From Anaerobiospirillum succiniciproducens DSM 6400 (GTDB taxonomy: Bacteria > Pseudomonadota > Gammaproteobacteria > Enterobacterales > Succinivibrionaceae): a stretch of 52,446 nucleotides of DNA. Within the stretch, counting starts at the first letter, position 1. Each line of letters opens with the position of its first letter. The notes beneath the pieces were generated by a model that made no database searches, had not been told where the DNA came from, and saw nothing but the letters and a program-made list of their open reading frames with translations. Both the position numbers and the translations under genes were made by a program. This document shows positions 25,869 through 34,060 of this stretch, piece after piece. The DNA lies in NCBI RefSeq assembly GCF_000482845.1, contig NZ_AXWV01000029.1:1-52446 (forward strand), written 5' to 3'.

Positions 25869-26224
25869 AGATCTTTAAAACTTTCGCGATCTTAAGCCAA
25901 AAGATCTCACTTAGTGGTATTTATGCAACACGCAAGACTGTCGACAGATCGTCAGATCGCATGATCATGAGATCTCAAGATTGTCAGATCGCAAGAATAT
26001 GAGATCTCAAGATCTTGAGATCTTACGATCGTCAAAAACAAGATCGTGAGATCTTAAGATCACGCTTTTACTTGCTAGATCTTGGCTTTAAGCTCTTATA
26101 GTAGACACTTGTGATCCTGGCTTTTGGCGATCTTATGACGTACCTTCTCGTGTTGCTACAACTGATCTTGCGATCTTAAAAGGTGAGGTGCCAAGATGCT
26201 TAGTGTGTAGCAAAAAGAAAGATC
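25869..26224. repeat. GATC-dense intergenic island 3 (cheR-flgB gap)
   Basis: About 21 GATC sites by hand count in about 355 bp, against 1.4 expected. They are mostly in AGATCT, AAGATC or CGATCG contexts and often palindromic. A 22-bp perfect palindrome lies at 26002-26023. No gene is visible. It starts about 220 bp upstream of the flgB promoter. Confidence 0.8.
26002..26023. repeat. 22-bp perfect palindrome with three GATC sites
   Basis: The sequence is its own reverse complement, reading AGATCTCAAGA then TCTTGAGATCT. The three GATC sites are spaced nine bases apart. It could extrude as a cruciform or bind a dimeric protein. Confidence 0.85.
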
Positions 26225-26437
26225 ATATAGAAGCTATGAACAATCCAGAAAGATTTTGAGATAAACCTAAAAAGCTTGAAAGCTTTGCGAATTCTAGGTG
26301 GGTGCTCAGTTGGAAAGGCAAAGTCTAAGGTTGCAGATGAGGTTAAGGCTGTGGCTCTGACTGCTGCGGAGGATGATGATAAGGCTTAGGCTGAGCTGGG
26401 GCTTTGGTTTTGCGTGAGCAAAAGTGGTGGGGTAAAA

Positions 26438-26478
26438 TAATAACAGCCCGCAAGGAGGTGACCTGGCGAGCTGTGGGT
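26438..26478 (-). terminator. terminator after cheR
   Basis: On the minus strand ACAGCTCGCCAGG pairs with CCTTGCGGGCTGT (one mismatch, one wobble) and is followed by TATTTTA. The 3' side of the loop contains TCACCTCCTT, identical to the 3' end of bacterial 16S rRNA. Confidence 0.7.
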
Positions 26479-26528
26479 GTTCAGACATACAGCTGAACGT
26501 GAGGTAAGTTTGTGTTCTTAAAATGTAA

Positions 26529-27839
26529 TTATGACTTCAGGCGGTAAGCGATACCTGGGTTGCAGCGTACCATTTCGTACTTATCTGACAGACCCTGAAT
26601 AGACTCTGAAGAACCTAAGATTAGGTAACCACCTGGGTTTAAGCAAGCTGAGAACTTCTCTAAGATCTGTGCCTTAACTTCATTAGAGAAGTAAATGAGC
26701 ACGTTACGGCAGAAGATAACATCGAACTTGCCTAATAAGCTGTATGAACCTAAGAGGTTCATCTGCTTGAAGGTAACCATGTTCTTAACTACGTCATCCA
26801 CGCGCATTACGTTTGGATCTTCAGTTGGCTTGAAGAACTTAGCCTTACGCTCAGCACTTAAGCCACGGGCAAGAGCATGGTTGTCATAGTGGGCAAAACG
26901 GGAGCGCTCGAGCATCTCAGGGGAGATGTCGGTGCCGATAATCTGACATGAATCAGGATTTACACGTACAACAGAGGTAGCCTGCTCACGTACGACCATA
27001 GCGATAGAGTAAGGCTCCTGACCTGATGAACATGCTGCAGACCAAATACGAACTGGATTCTTGTTAGCCTTTGCCAGCTCAGGAAGAATCATGTTCTTTA
27101 ATGCTACATATGGATAGGTATCACGGAACCATAAGGTCTCATTGGTGGTCATTGCGTCAATTACAGCACCACTGATCTCTTTGTAGATGTTTGGCTGCAT
27201 TGCACGGTTAATGAGCTCATCAATGGTTGGCACCTTAAAACGGAGCAGCAGTGATGATAAACGGCTGTTTACTAAGTAATGCTTGTTATCGCCTAATACG
27301 ATACCGCTTTGCTCTTCAACATACTGAGCAAAACGCTTGTACTGCTCATCAGAAACACTACGTGACTTAACATTGAGGCGATCAGTAGTAGTAGGAACGA
27401 AACCAGGGTTTCGAGCTGCAACAGAGTCGTAACCTGCACGCTGTGATGCGATAGCCAGACGACCTGCGCCTGGGTAGGTGCTAGGAGTGAACTGAGCACG
27501 GTTTGGCACATCAGCAGTTTTCTTCAGAACGGAAGCAATAGCGTTGCCGCTGTGACGAGAGGTAGAACTACTGCTGAATGCAGATGAACCCGAAGTGCGG
27601 GAACGTGAAAAAGGAGAATTATTGTTTTGCATGTAACTCGTGGTTCTAAAACTTGAAGCGTTGCTGTTGTTTGAAGCAGCTGTTGCTGATGATGAAATAG
27701 AGCGAGCGGCTCCTATGGAGCTATCCTGAAGATCACTTGTTGATGATGGTGATCTGCTACTGGAGTATAAAGACCCGTCGGTTCTTGAAAAAGAACTAGG
27801 ACGATCGCTACTGAAACGATTACGCGTATTATCAGACAT
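26529..27839 (-). CDS. cheR: chemotaxis methyltransferase with long Ser-rich N-terminus
   Basis: S-adenosylmethionine-dependent methyltransferase that methylates glutamates of chemoreceptors. 436 residues, against about 286 in E. coli. The enzyme domain begins near residue 160 (VSDEQYKRFAQYVEEQSGIVL) and has TTNETLWFRD, the SAM site IWSAACSSGQEPYSIAM, IIGTDISPEMLERSRFA, FDVIFCRNVLIYF and the closing GYLILGSSESI. Residues 1-160 are low complexity, rich in Ser, Arg, Asn and Thr (SSSRSPSSTSDLQD and similar) and predicted disordered. The ATG at 27839 has GAGG close upstream, so the extension is probably translated. cheR next to cheV and flgB is the Vibrio-type order. Confidence 0.95.
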   Translation of the reverse strand: MSDNTRNRFSSDRPSSFSRTDGSLYSSSRSPSSTSDLQDSSIGAARSISSSATAASNNSNASSFRTTSYMQNNNSPFSRSRTSGSSAFSSSSTSRHSGNAIASVLKKTADVPNRAQFTPSTYPGAGRLAIASQRAGYDSVAARNPGFVPTTTDRLNVKSRSVSDEQYKRFAQYVEEQSGIVLGDNKHYLVNSRLSSLLLRFKVPTIDELINRAMQPNIYKEISGAVIDAMTTNETLWFRDTYPYVALKNMILPELAKANKNPVRIWSAACSSGQEPYSIAMVVREQATSVVRVNPDSCQIIGTDISPEMLERSRFAHYDNHALARGLSAERKAKFFKPTEDPNVMRVDDVVKNMVTFKQMNLLGSYSLLGKFDVIFCRNVLIYFSNEVKAQILEKFSACLNPGGYLILGSSESIQGLSDKYEMVRCNPGIAYRLKS

Positions 27840-27853
27840 ACTTACCTCGATAG

Positions 27854-27882
27854 AAAAGACAATGTGCTTAACTTTGTCTTTT
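27854..27882 (-). promoter_or_regulatory. inverted repeat in cheR leader
   Basis: AAAAGACAA and TTGTCTTTT are perfect 9-bp arms around an 11-base loop, ending 14 bp before the cheR ATG. It could be an operator or a translation-affecting hairpin. Confidence 0.4.
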
Positions 27883-28427
27883 CATTATTCTGACTACTTA
27901 TACACATTAAGTTGAGAAGATCAGTACATCTCATTAACTAAATACGCTTAATCCCTTTGATTGTCGTTCTCATAGTCCTTATGCATTGCTAAAGCACAAA
28001 GAATCTTCAATCACACCTGTAAGGGCAAGTATCAAAGATACTTAAGCAGTACAGAATCAATAACCAACTGACATCTGTTGACTGTCAAACTACATTTAAG
28101 CTTCGAAGATGAACTTTAGTTAAGCTAGCTGCGTTAGTTCATGCACTCAAGGTGGCGAACTTTAGTTATATGCTTGCTAGCAAATGCAAAGTTCAAGTTT
28201 AGCCTATATAGACACTGACAAAACTTAGACTTAGTTAGATGTGAATTGCTTCGGCCAAATCTTACGATTATGGCGTGAGCTTCATGGCGTCGTTGCGCCA
28301 AATCTCATACGGTTAACAAGTTACCCATATCGGCTGAAACACGCAGCCGCTATCAAATAGCTTCTTTACAGAAGCATTTTGAATACTTTTCTAATGATAT
28401 TAACGTTAGAAAGATACTAGGCTTACA

Positions 28428-28461
28428 TCTCCACCTAAACTCTTCGAGTTATAGGTGGAGA
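28428..28461. other. orphan 15-bp hairpin
   Basis: TCTCCACCTAAACTC and GAGTTATAGGTGGAGA pair with one bulge around TTC. Neither strand continues in a T-run. It sits about 590 bp before cheR with no gene nearby. Confidence 0.55.
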
Positions 28462-29221
28462 ATTACGCCTATTTGTTAAATCTAACTTAACAACACAAAC
28501 TTTATAGCCGTTCTATCAGTGCTAAAGCACAGTAGAATTGGTTAACAATAGGCATTGACATGTGAGATTACAACCATTCTACACACTAACTTTCAGTGAA
28601 GCTTACTAAAAGTAAGCACTTGCATCTTAATAAATGCTCGCAATATCTAAATGAAAGTGTGCTTTGCAATGATTGAATATAGCCCAAAAGGATACTTTTT
28701 TCCATATCAAGTCACTAATCAAAGCAAATTAATTTGACATAGCACACGCTTGTGAGCATATGTATTATCAATGGCTAGACTAGTTCACTTGTCTGTCTAA
28801 AGACATACCCTAATACGGGCTATAGTATACCTGTTTTGGAAATATTTTTCTGTATCTAGAAAAGACTTTATGCATAAGTACGATATATACCTACTTTGCA
28901 AGCCTTTTAACTTATATGACGACCGTCAAGTAGCTTGGCAAAATAGCTATTTTTACAAATTTTGCCCTATGACAATACATATTAAAATAGACATTCTTGC
29001 AAAGTTTTGCAAAAAACTACCAATTGCACCGTTAATCACTTCAACCAACACTAGATAAAGCAAAGATAAAATTTTTTTTCCAAATTTTACAGATGTGCAC
29101 TTAGCAAGGTAACGTTCACCTTAATCACAGCTTAAATTTCTACACAAAATTAACCTTTATGAAGGAGCACTTAGAAAAAGCGACTTCAAACTATCGCTAT
29201 AGCAGCCGTGATCTTTAGGCA

Positions 29222-29263
29222 CAAAAAAAGCCATGCGATGCTGAGCATCACAGGGCTTTTTTT
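29222..29263 (-). terminator. bidirectional terminator after cheV
   Basis: AAAAAAAGCC...GGCTTTTTTT with an inner GATGCT/GCATC stem. It ends leftward cheV transcripts and can end rightward ones. Confidence 0.9.
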
Positions 29264-29289
29264 CAATTTCTAACGATCGCTAGATACGA

Positions 29290-30258
29290 TTAATTAGACT
29301 TACGACGCATTCCGCAGTCAGCACCTGATACACCACTGGCAGTTAATTCCAGGCCTCTTTCTACAGCACCTGCAAGCTCTTCTGGGTTGAACTTAGGAAT
29401 GAAGTCGTTAGCACCAGCCTTAGATACCATTGACTCATTGAAGACACCTGATAAGGAGGTGTGGAGGATCACGTAAAGATCACGGAGGTTTGGATCGTTA
29501 CGGATGTTGGCACACAAGGTGTAACCATCCATCTCAGGCATTTCAACGTCTGAAATGATCAGAGTAAGGGTCTCTTTAATGTTGTGGCCGTTTCTAACCA
29601 TATCGTGCAGAGTATCAAGAGCTTCCTTACCGTCGTGGCACTCGATAACATCAACACCGATTTCAACTAATGCACGCTTGATCTGCTTTAAAGCGATCTT
29701 AGAGTCATCAGCAACCAATACGCGGGTACCTTCAGGTACTGACAGCTTCTTAATAGCGTCGGACTCTAAAGCTCCACTAATAGGAGCAATTTCGTCTAAG
29801 ATCTTTTCTACGTCTAAGATCTCGATGAGCTCGTTATCGATTTCGGTAACAGCAGTCATGTAATTGGAATGACCAGCACCCTTTGGAGGAGGCATGATCT
29901 TATTCCAGTTCATGTTGATGATGCGTTCAACACTTGAAACGAGGAAGGCGTGGGTAGAACGATTGTACTCAGCAATAATGATGTAGCACTTTTCGTAGTT
30001 CTTGGTTGGACGACCACCAATAGCATAAGCCAGATCGATAACACTTAAAGTACTACCACGGATGTGAGCTACACCAATAACGAACTGGTGAAGACGTGGC
30101 ATTACAGTCAGCTTTGGACAAGGTAAAACTTCACGTACCTTGAACACGTTAATACCGTAACGCTGTGAAAGACCTGACAACTTAAAGAGCAAAAGCTCCA
30201 TACGGTTTTGACCAACCAGCTCAGTGAGCTGATTGACTTTATCCATTACGCCTGCCAT
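29290..30258 (-). CDS. cheV: chemotaxis coupling-response regulator protein
   Basis: A CheW-like coupling domain fused to a receiver domain. It links receptors to CheA and adapts by phosphorylation. 322 residues. The N-terminal domain has MELLLFKLSGLSQRYGINVFKVREVL, GVAHIRGSTLSVIDLAYAIGG and the central YIIAEYNRSTHAFLVSSVERI. The receiver begins near residue 185 (RVLVADDSKIALKQI) with phospho-acceptor Asp in LIISDVEMPEMDGYTL, then a Thr in ILHTSLSG and Lys in GANDFIPKFNPEEL. The ATG at 30258 is preceded by GGGG. It is followed by a bidirectional terminator, so it does not share a transcript end with cheR. Confidence 0.96.
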   Translation of the reverse strand: MAGVMDKVNQLTELVGQNRMELLLFKLSGLSQRYGINVFKVREVLPCPKLTVMPRLHQFVIGVAHIRGSTLSVIDLAYAIGGRPTKNYEKCYIIIAEYNRSTHAFLVSSVERIINMNWNKIMPPPKGAGHSNYMTAVTEIDNELIEILDVEKILDEIAPISGALESDAIKKLSVPEGTRVLVADDSKIALKQIKRALVEIGVDVIECHDGKEALDTLHDMVRNGHNIKETLTLIISDVEMPEMDGYTLCANIRNDPNLRDLYVILHTSLSGVFNESMVSKAGANDFIPKFNPEELAGAVERGLELTASGVSGADCGMRRKSN

Positions 30259-30320
30259 ACATTCCCCTATATTTGCAATGACTGACTTAGGTCATCAGCA
30301 AAACAACCAAGCCCGAAAGA

Positions 30321-30378
30321 AGCTGTAAGCGCATGCCCGTTAGATGCGACCATGGGCTTACAGCTCCCAAGCGGGCAT
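30321..30378 (-). promoter_or_regulatory. interleaved inverted repeats (possible pseudoknot) in cheV leader
   Basis: Arm A 30321-30330 (AGCTGTAAGC) pairs with 30356-30365. Arm B 30333-30341 (ATGCCCGTT) pairs with 30369-30378 (one bulge). The order A-B-A'-B' is that of an H-type pseudoknot. It begins 62 bp upstream of the cheV ATG. It matches no riboswitch consensus I recognise. Confidence 0.5.
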
Positions 30379-31352
30379 CCGCTTAGAAGCACCTACTGAT
30401 AGCATGTCAAAAGCCGATGCGGCAGATTTCAGCTTTAGCCTTAGGTAAGGAGCTTATCAGAAACAAGTAAAGCAATATGAACACAACACGCTCATCTTAC
30501 TTAGTAGAGTAAGTATTATTGCAAAAGCACTATTATTTGACAAACACAACTGATGCTTTAGCGCACAAAACTGGCCTTAGATTACACTTTTGGTATAACA
30601 GAAATCATGCAACGTTGCCTAGGTCACATCTTTTAAAGATACGATAAACAAGGCAATCTACATAAAGTGTTAGCTTAAAGTTACAAACTTACAATCTAGA
30701 TACAAAATGATAAGAAATCCTAGTTTTTCTGCACAAAATGTATGACAGTTACGCGTTTTTATGGGGCAATAACCATCTAAAGTCGCAACTTTGCCCACTT
30801 ATTAGCAGCTAACCTCTTAGCAACTAACCTCGTCTCGTGGATAAAAGAGCAAAACTTAATAATTTACCTGACTTTATACTGTTAATTGCTCTACAAGAAC
30901 TTTTAGCCGCCGCGAGCAATTTCCTAAGCTTCAGATAAGTTAATAGCGCGATAATGCTAACAGCAATAGAGCAGCATACGCTTCATTACCAACACAAATC
31001 TTGGTGCTGCGCTACTGACACAAATCGTACCGATGCATTCCCAACACAAACCTTTAAGCTGCATTCCAACCTAAATCTTGCTTGGTGCTGCGCTACTGAC
31101 CCAAATCGTGGCAGCGCACTAAGTACTTTGTTTCATGGTTTGCATGTCTTAACGTTTGTATGCATACTTAGTGACGCGCTGTAGTTAACTTGCGTTATTA
31201 CCAATCTAAAGCAGTACAGCACCATACGCTCTAGAGCATTGCGCTTTATCTTAAGCGTATTTGGCACCCTAGCCTTTTTGGCCCGTCTATCTTAAGACTA
31301 GCTATATTAGCCCTACCTAAATGGGCATTAGTATTAGGAGCTCGTTGTTAAC
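30379..31352. other. divergent cheV-flgA gap
   Basis: No gene with a ribosome site. It contains the direct repeats at 30984-31109. TTGTATCTAGAT occurs on the minus strand near 30693. The flgA leader has TAGGAG. No convincing sigma-54 or sigma-28 site was found before flgA. Confidence 0.4.
30984..31109. repeat. degenerate direct repeats before flgA
   Basis: GGTGCTGCGCTACTGACACA with AATCGT recurs about 80 bp apart (near 31000 and 31080), each preceded by an ACACAAATCTTG-like stretch. Two fuller and one partial copy. Confidence 0.7.
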
Positions 31353-32111
31353 ATGATTAAGAATACAGGCTTTGCAACAAAACTCAGAGCCGCCGCACAC
31401 TCAGCTAAGAGATCTGTAGGTGCTGTTGTTATGGGCGCAGTAGCTTTCTCAGCCACAACTCCTAATGCCATGGCTACTCCACAAGAGGCAGAGTTCTTAC
31501 GTACTGTAGCAGAGCAATATATCTTGGCTCAGTTTGAACATCAGGACATGGGCAACAAAAAGATTTCTGTAACTGCAGGCAAGCTTGATGATAGACGTAA
31601 CTATGGTGGCCGCTGCACCGACTATTTAACTGCAGAATTAAGAGGCTCTGAGATTAAGAGCACCTCACAAGTTAAGATCACCTGCTCTAAGCCTGGCAAT
31701 CAGTACACCCTCTACATCCCGGTAAAGGTCTCTATTTTAAGCCCTGCTTTAGTTGCCTCTCGTAACCTAAGCCGAGGCCAAGTTATTGCCCCTTCAGATT
31801 TAGAAACAATTTATCTAAATGAAGATACTAATCTTACTACTGCAGTCTCAGATGCTGACATGCTCGTAGGCTCCCGCCTCAAGCGTGATGTTAAACAAGG
31901 CGATCAGATTCGCTCCAACTCATTTTGCGTAGTCTGCAAGAACGACAAGATTAATATCATTGCTAGAAGCGGCGGTCTTTCTTTAAAGACCAGTGGCATC
32001 GCATTAGATGATGGCACCGTCAATCAGTCAGTTCGTGTTAAGAATCTCAAGACCCAAAAGATCATTTCAGCTGTAGTTTCTGCACCTGCTGAAGTTGAAG
32101 TAGTGTTCTAA
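31353..32111 (+). CDS. flgA: flagellar P-ring assembly chaperone
   Basis: Periplasmic chaperone needed to assemble FlgI into the P ring. 252 residues. The N-terminus has a long positively charged stretch followed by a hydrophobic segment (VGAVVMGAVAFSATTPNAMA), a plausible but long signal peptide. The C-terminal half has the SAF-type fold region LVASRNLSRGQVIAPSDLETIYLNEDTN and the FlgA-typical MLVGSRLKRDVKQGDQIRSNSF, with ALDDGTVNQSVRVKNLKTQKIISAVV near the end. AGGAG lies about 13 bases before the ATG. It is divergent from cheV, as in vibrios. Confidence 0.92.
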   Translation: MIKNTGFATKLRAAAHSAKRSVGAVVMGAVAFSATTPNAMATPQEAEFLRTVAEQYILAQFEHQDMGNKKISVTAGKLDDRRNYGGRCTDYLTAELRGSEIKSTSQVKITCSKPGNQYTLYIPVKVSILSPALVASRNLSRGQVIAPSDLETIYLNEDTNLTTAVSDADMLVGSRLKRDVKQGDQIRSNSFCVVCKNDKINIIARSGGLSLKTSGIALDDGTVNQSVRVKNLKTQKIISAVVSAPAEVEVVF

Positions 32112-33219
32112 AAACACTGCTACCCTTTTGAAACACTCATACCCTTTTCGAGCCTGGCGCTCTGTCAGGCTCAAACCAACATCCACGACCTACCCTTTAA
32201 AAGCTAGTCCTGTAGCGTTGCCCCCTTTTATTGAGCACACTTTCTATCTTTTGCCAAAAAGCCATTAATTCACTTTGGATATCTATTATCTAAGGGTTCA
32301 AATAGATGCATTTGGTTGAGGCACAATCTGCTATGGCCTTACAACCTTAAGCATATAGTTACAACTCAAGCCAAATTCTATGATGGTTTATTCACCAAGA
32401 TTTTATACATGGGCTCAAACTAGATGACTCCGTATGCTGCGTGAATTGTGATTGCTTTTATGTCTTATTTTTTTAAATTTTAACCATACGTAATAGCCAT
32501 TTTTGTAAGCATTTTTAAGTACAAAATGTTGTATCTATGGTATCGCTTTTAAGCTTAATTACCCACCTGTATGAATACATGTGTAAATTAGCTTAAACAC
32601 GATTTATACGCGGCATGTATAGATACTTACATTTCAGTGTTGTATCTATATAACAATCACATTTGTAGTCAATGAATGTTGTAACTAGAGTTAGATAAAT
32701 GTTTCACAGTGTTTAAAACACATTTTTCATTACTATTCAACAAAACCATAGAGGATTAACTTAGGTACTCTCAGGAGTTAGAAGAGGCGATTTTTGAGAT
32801 AGGATGGCATTGTGCAAACGCTTATATATGGGCTTTACATACACTATGCATTGGAAAATGCTTAGTTAGAGGGGAGTTTTATGATGGGGGTAAGAAATAA
32901 GATTTGCACCATTTTTGTGATCAAGGATCTAGTTTTTTAGCCATTGTTCCTCAACAAATATATTTTCAGACCGTATAAGAAAGCAAAGAGAGAGAATAAA
33001 TCAGCGCAGCAGCGCCTTGAAGTTTGTTTTAAAGCTTGAAGGTCGTAACTAAGCAAGAGATTAATCCTTAGCTTATAACTGCTGAATAATAAGAGTTCAT
33101 AAATTAGCTGACTCTCAATCAATTTCTATTAAGCATTTACTTTAGTGAAACAGTCACTTGTAGCCATAGATTGCGGCTTTTGTAATGCTTGTAACGTTTG
33201 ATTCGTGAGGGATACAACC
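32112..33219. other. 1.1-kb flgA-flgM gap
   Basis: AT-rich, no gene. It holds several copies of a TTGTATCTAT-like motif (near 32529, 32640 and, inverted, 32617; a variant TTGTAACTAG near 32690). No clear terminator after flgA was found. A GTG five codons before flgM is in frame but less likely as a start. Confidence 0.4.
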
Positions 33220-33549
33220 ATGGCAATCGACTTTTTGCGTGATCGCGCAGTTAAGGCCATGCCCGAGAACCTGGCCTATGCCCAAAAAATCAAGGCCGCT
33301 AAGGCAGCTAGCGAAAGCGCAGCTGTAACTAAGGCTGAAGCACCTAAGGTAGCAGATACTGACGTATCTCTTACTCCTGAGGCAAAGCTCTATGCTAAGG
33401 CTACTGAAGTAGCTATGTCCTCTAGCGGTGTTGATGCTGAGAAGGTAGCACTCTTACGCCAGCAATTTCTCGACGGCACCTTAGAGTTCGATTACGATCG
33501 TATGGCAGATAGCATTATCGAAACTTCTCTTGAGATGTTCGAGGGCTAG
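33220..33549 (+). CDS. flgM: anti-sigma-28 factor
   Basis: Binds and inhibits the flagellar sigma factor FliA until the hook-basal body is complete, then is exported. I chose ATG 33220 with GAGG nine bases upstream, giving 109 residues (E. coli 97). An in-frame GTG at 33205 has no ribosome site of its own. The C-terminal FlgM pattern is visible as DVSLTPEAKLYAKATEVAMSSSGVDAEKVALLRQQFLDGTLEFDYDRMADSIIE, matching the family's SL...A...L......VD..KV..IR..I..G.Y..D...IA..LL. The N-terminal part is Ala/Lys-rich and variable, as usual. A strong terminator follows. Confidence 0.88.
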   Translation: MAIDFLRDRAVKAMPENLAYAQKIKAAKAASESAAVTKAEAPKVADTDVSLTPEAKLYAKATEVAMSSSGVDAEKVALLRQQFLDGTLEFDYDRMADSIIETSLEMFEG

Positions 33550-33592
33550 ACTCGTCTTACAGGTCAATGTGGTAGCCCCTGCGCTATCAGCG

Positions 33593-33628
33593 AAAAAACC
33601 GGCTGTGTTATAGCAGACGGTTTTTTTG
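33593..33628 (+). terminator. terminator after flgM
   Basis: AAACCGGCTG and CAGACGGTTT pair with one mismatch around TGTTATAG, preceded by A-run and followed by TTTTTTTG. Confidence 0.9.
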
Positions 33629-33636
33629 TGCCCAAA

Positions 33637-33810
33637 ATTTACCCACCATCACTGCAGCATTTACCCGCAATCTTTGATGCATTTACCCGCCATCACTGCA
33701 GTATTTACCGCAATCACTGATGCATTTACCCGCCATCACTGCAGCATTTACCAGCTATCTCTGATGCATTTAAATGCCATTACTGCGCACTTACCCGCAA
33801 TGTCTGATGC
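33637..33810. repeat. 22-bp minisatellite with alternating unit types
   Basis: Eight contiguous 21-22-bp units alternate between type A (ATTTACCCGCCATCACTGC + AGC) and type B (ATTTACCCGCAATCTCTGA + TGC), giving a 44-bp higher-order repeat. It begins nine bases after the flgM terminator. No spacers, so not CRISPR. Confidence 0.92.
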
Positions 33811-33911
33811 ATTTACTTAGCCTCTCTGCACTCGACGCCTTGGCATCTTTACCGCAACATATAAAAGATAAGATCATAAGCAAGCCTTGTAGTTCGGCTC
33901 TGCGTATACAA

Positions 33912-33954
33912 AGATAAAAGTACGTCTAGCCAAAGACCAGGCTAAACGTACTTA
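33912..33954 (-). terminator. terminator after the Aer-like receptor gene
   Basis: On the minus strand AAGTACGTTTAGCC and GGCTAGACGTACTT pair with one wobble around TGGTCTTT, followed by TTATC. It lies about 107 bp beyond the stop. Confidence 0.8.
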
Positions 33955-34060
33955 TGGTATGCGCCAGGACAATGAGCTTGTGCCTTAAACGAATGCATGG
34001 GGTGCTCTTGTATGTCTTAGCGCATGACGTGCTTATTTGCCACTTTGTGGCTATCGAAGC

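Larger units (their letters stand above)
27840..29221. other. 1.4-kb gap upstream of cheR
   Basis: AT-rich, without a convincing gene (a 62-codon frame at 28870 lacks a ribosome site). It contains a hairpin in the cheR leader (27854-27882) and a strong orphan hairpin at 28428-28461. A small inverted repeat, TTTCTAA/TTAGAAA, lies at about 28388-28412. TGTATCTAGA, a motif recurring in nearby gaps, lies near 28853. Confidence 0.4.

Noticed and set aside
28870..29058. 62-codon plus-strand frame in the cheR-cheV gap
   Set aside because: No ribosome site, high Phe/Lys/Ile content typical of AT-rich chance frames.
31270..31290. TGGCACC box before flgA as a sigma-54 promoter
   Set aside because: The -12 GC is absent at the required spacing.
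33637..33810. Regular short repeats resembling a CRISPR array
   Set aside because: Units are contiguous with no unique spacers, alternate in two types, and no cas genes are nearby.
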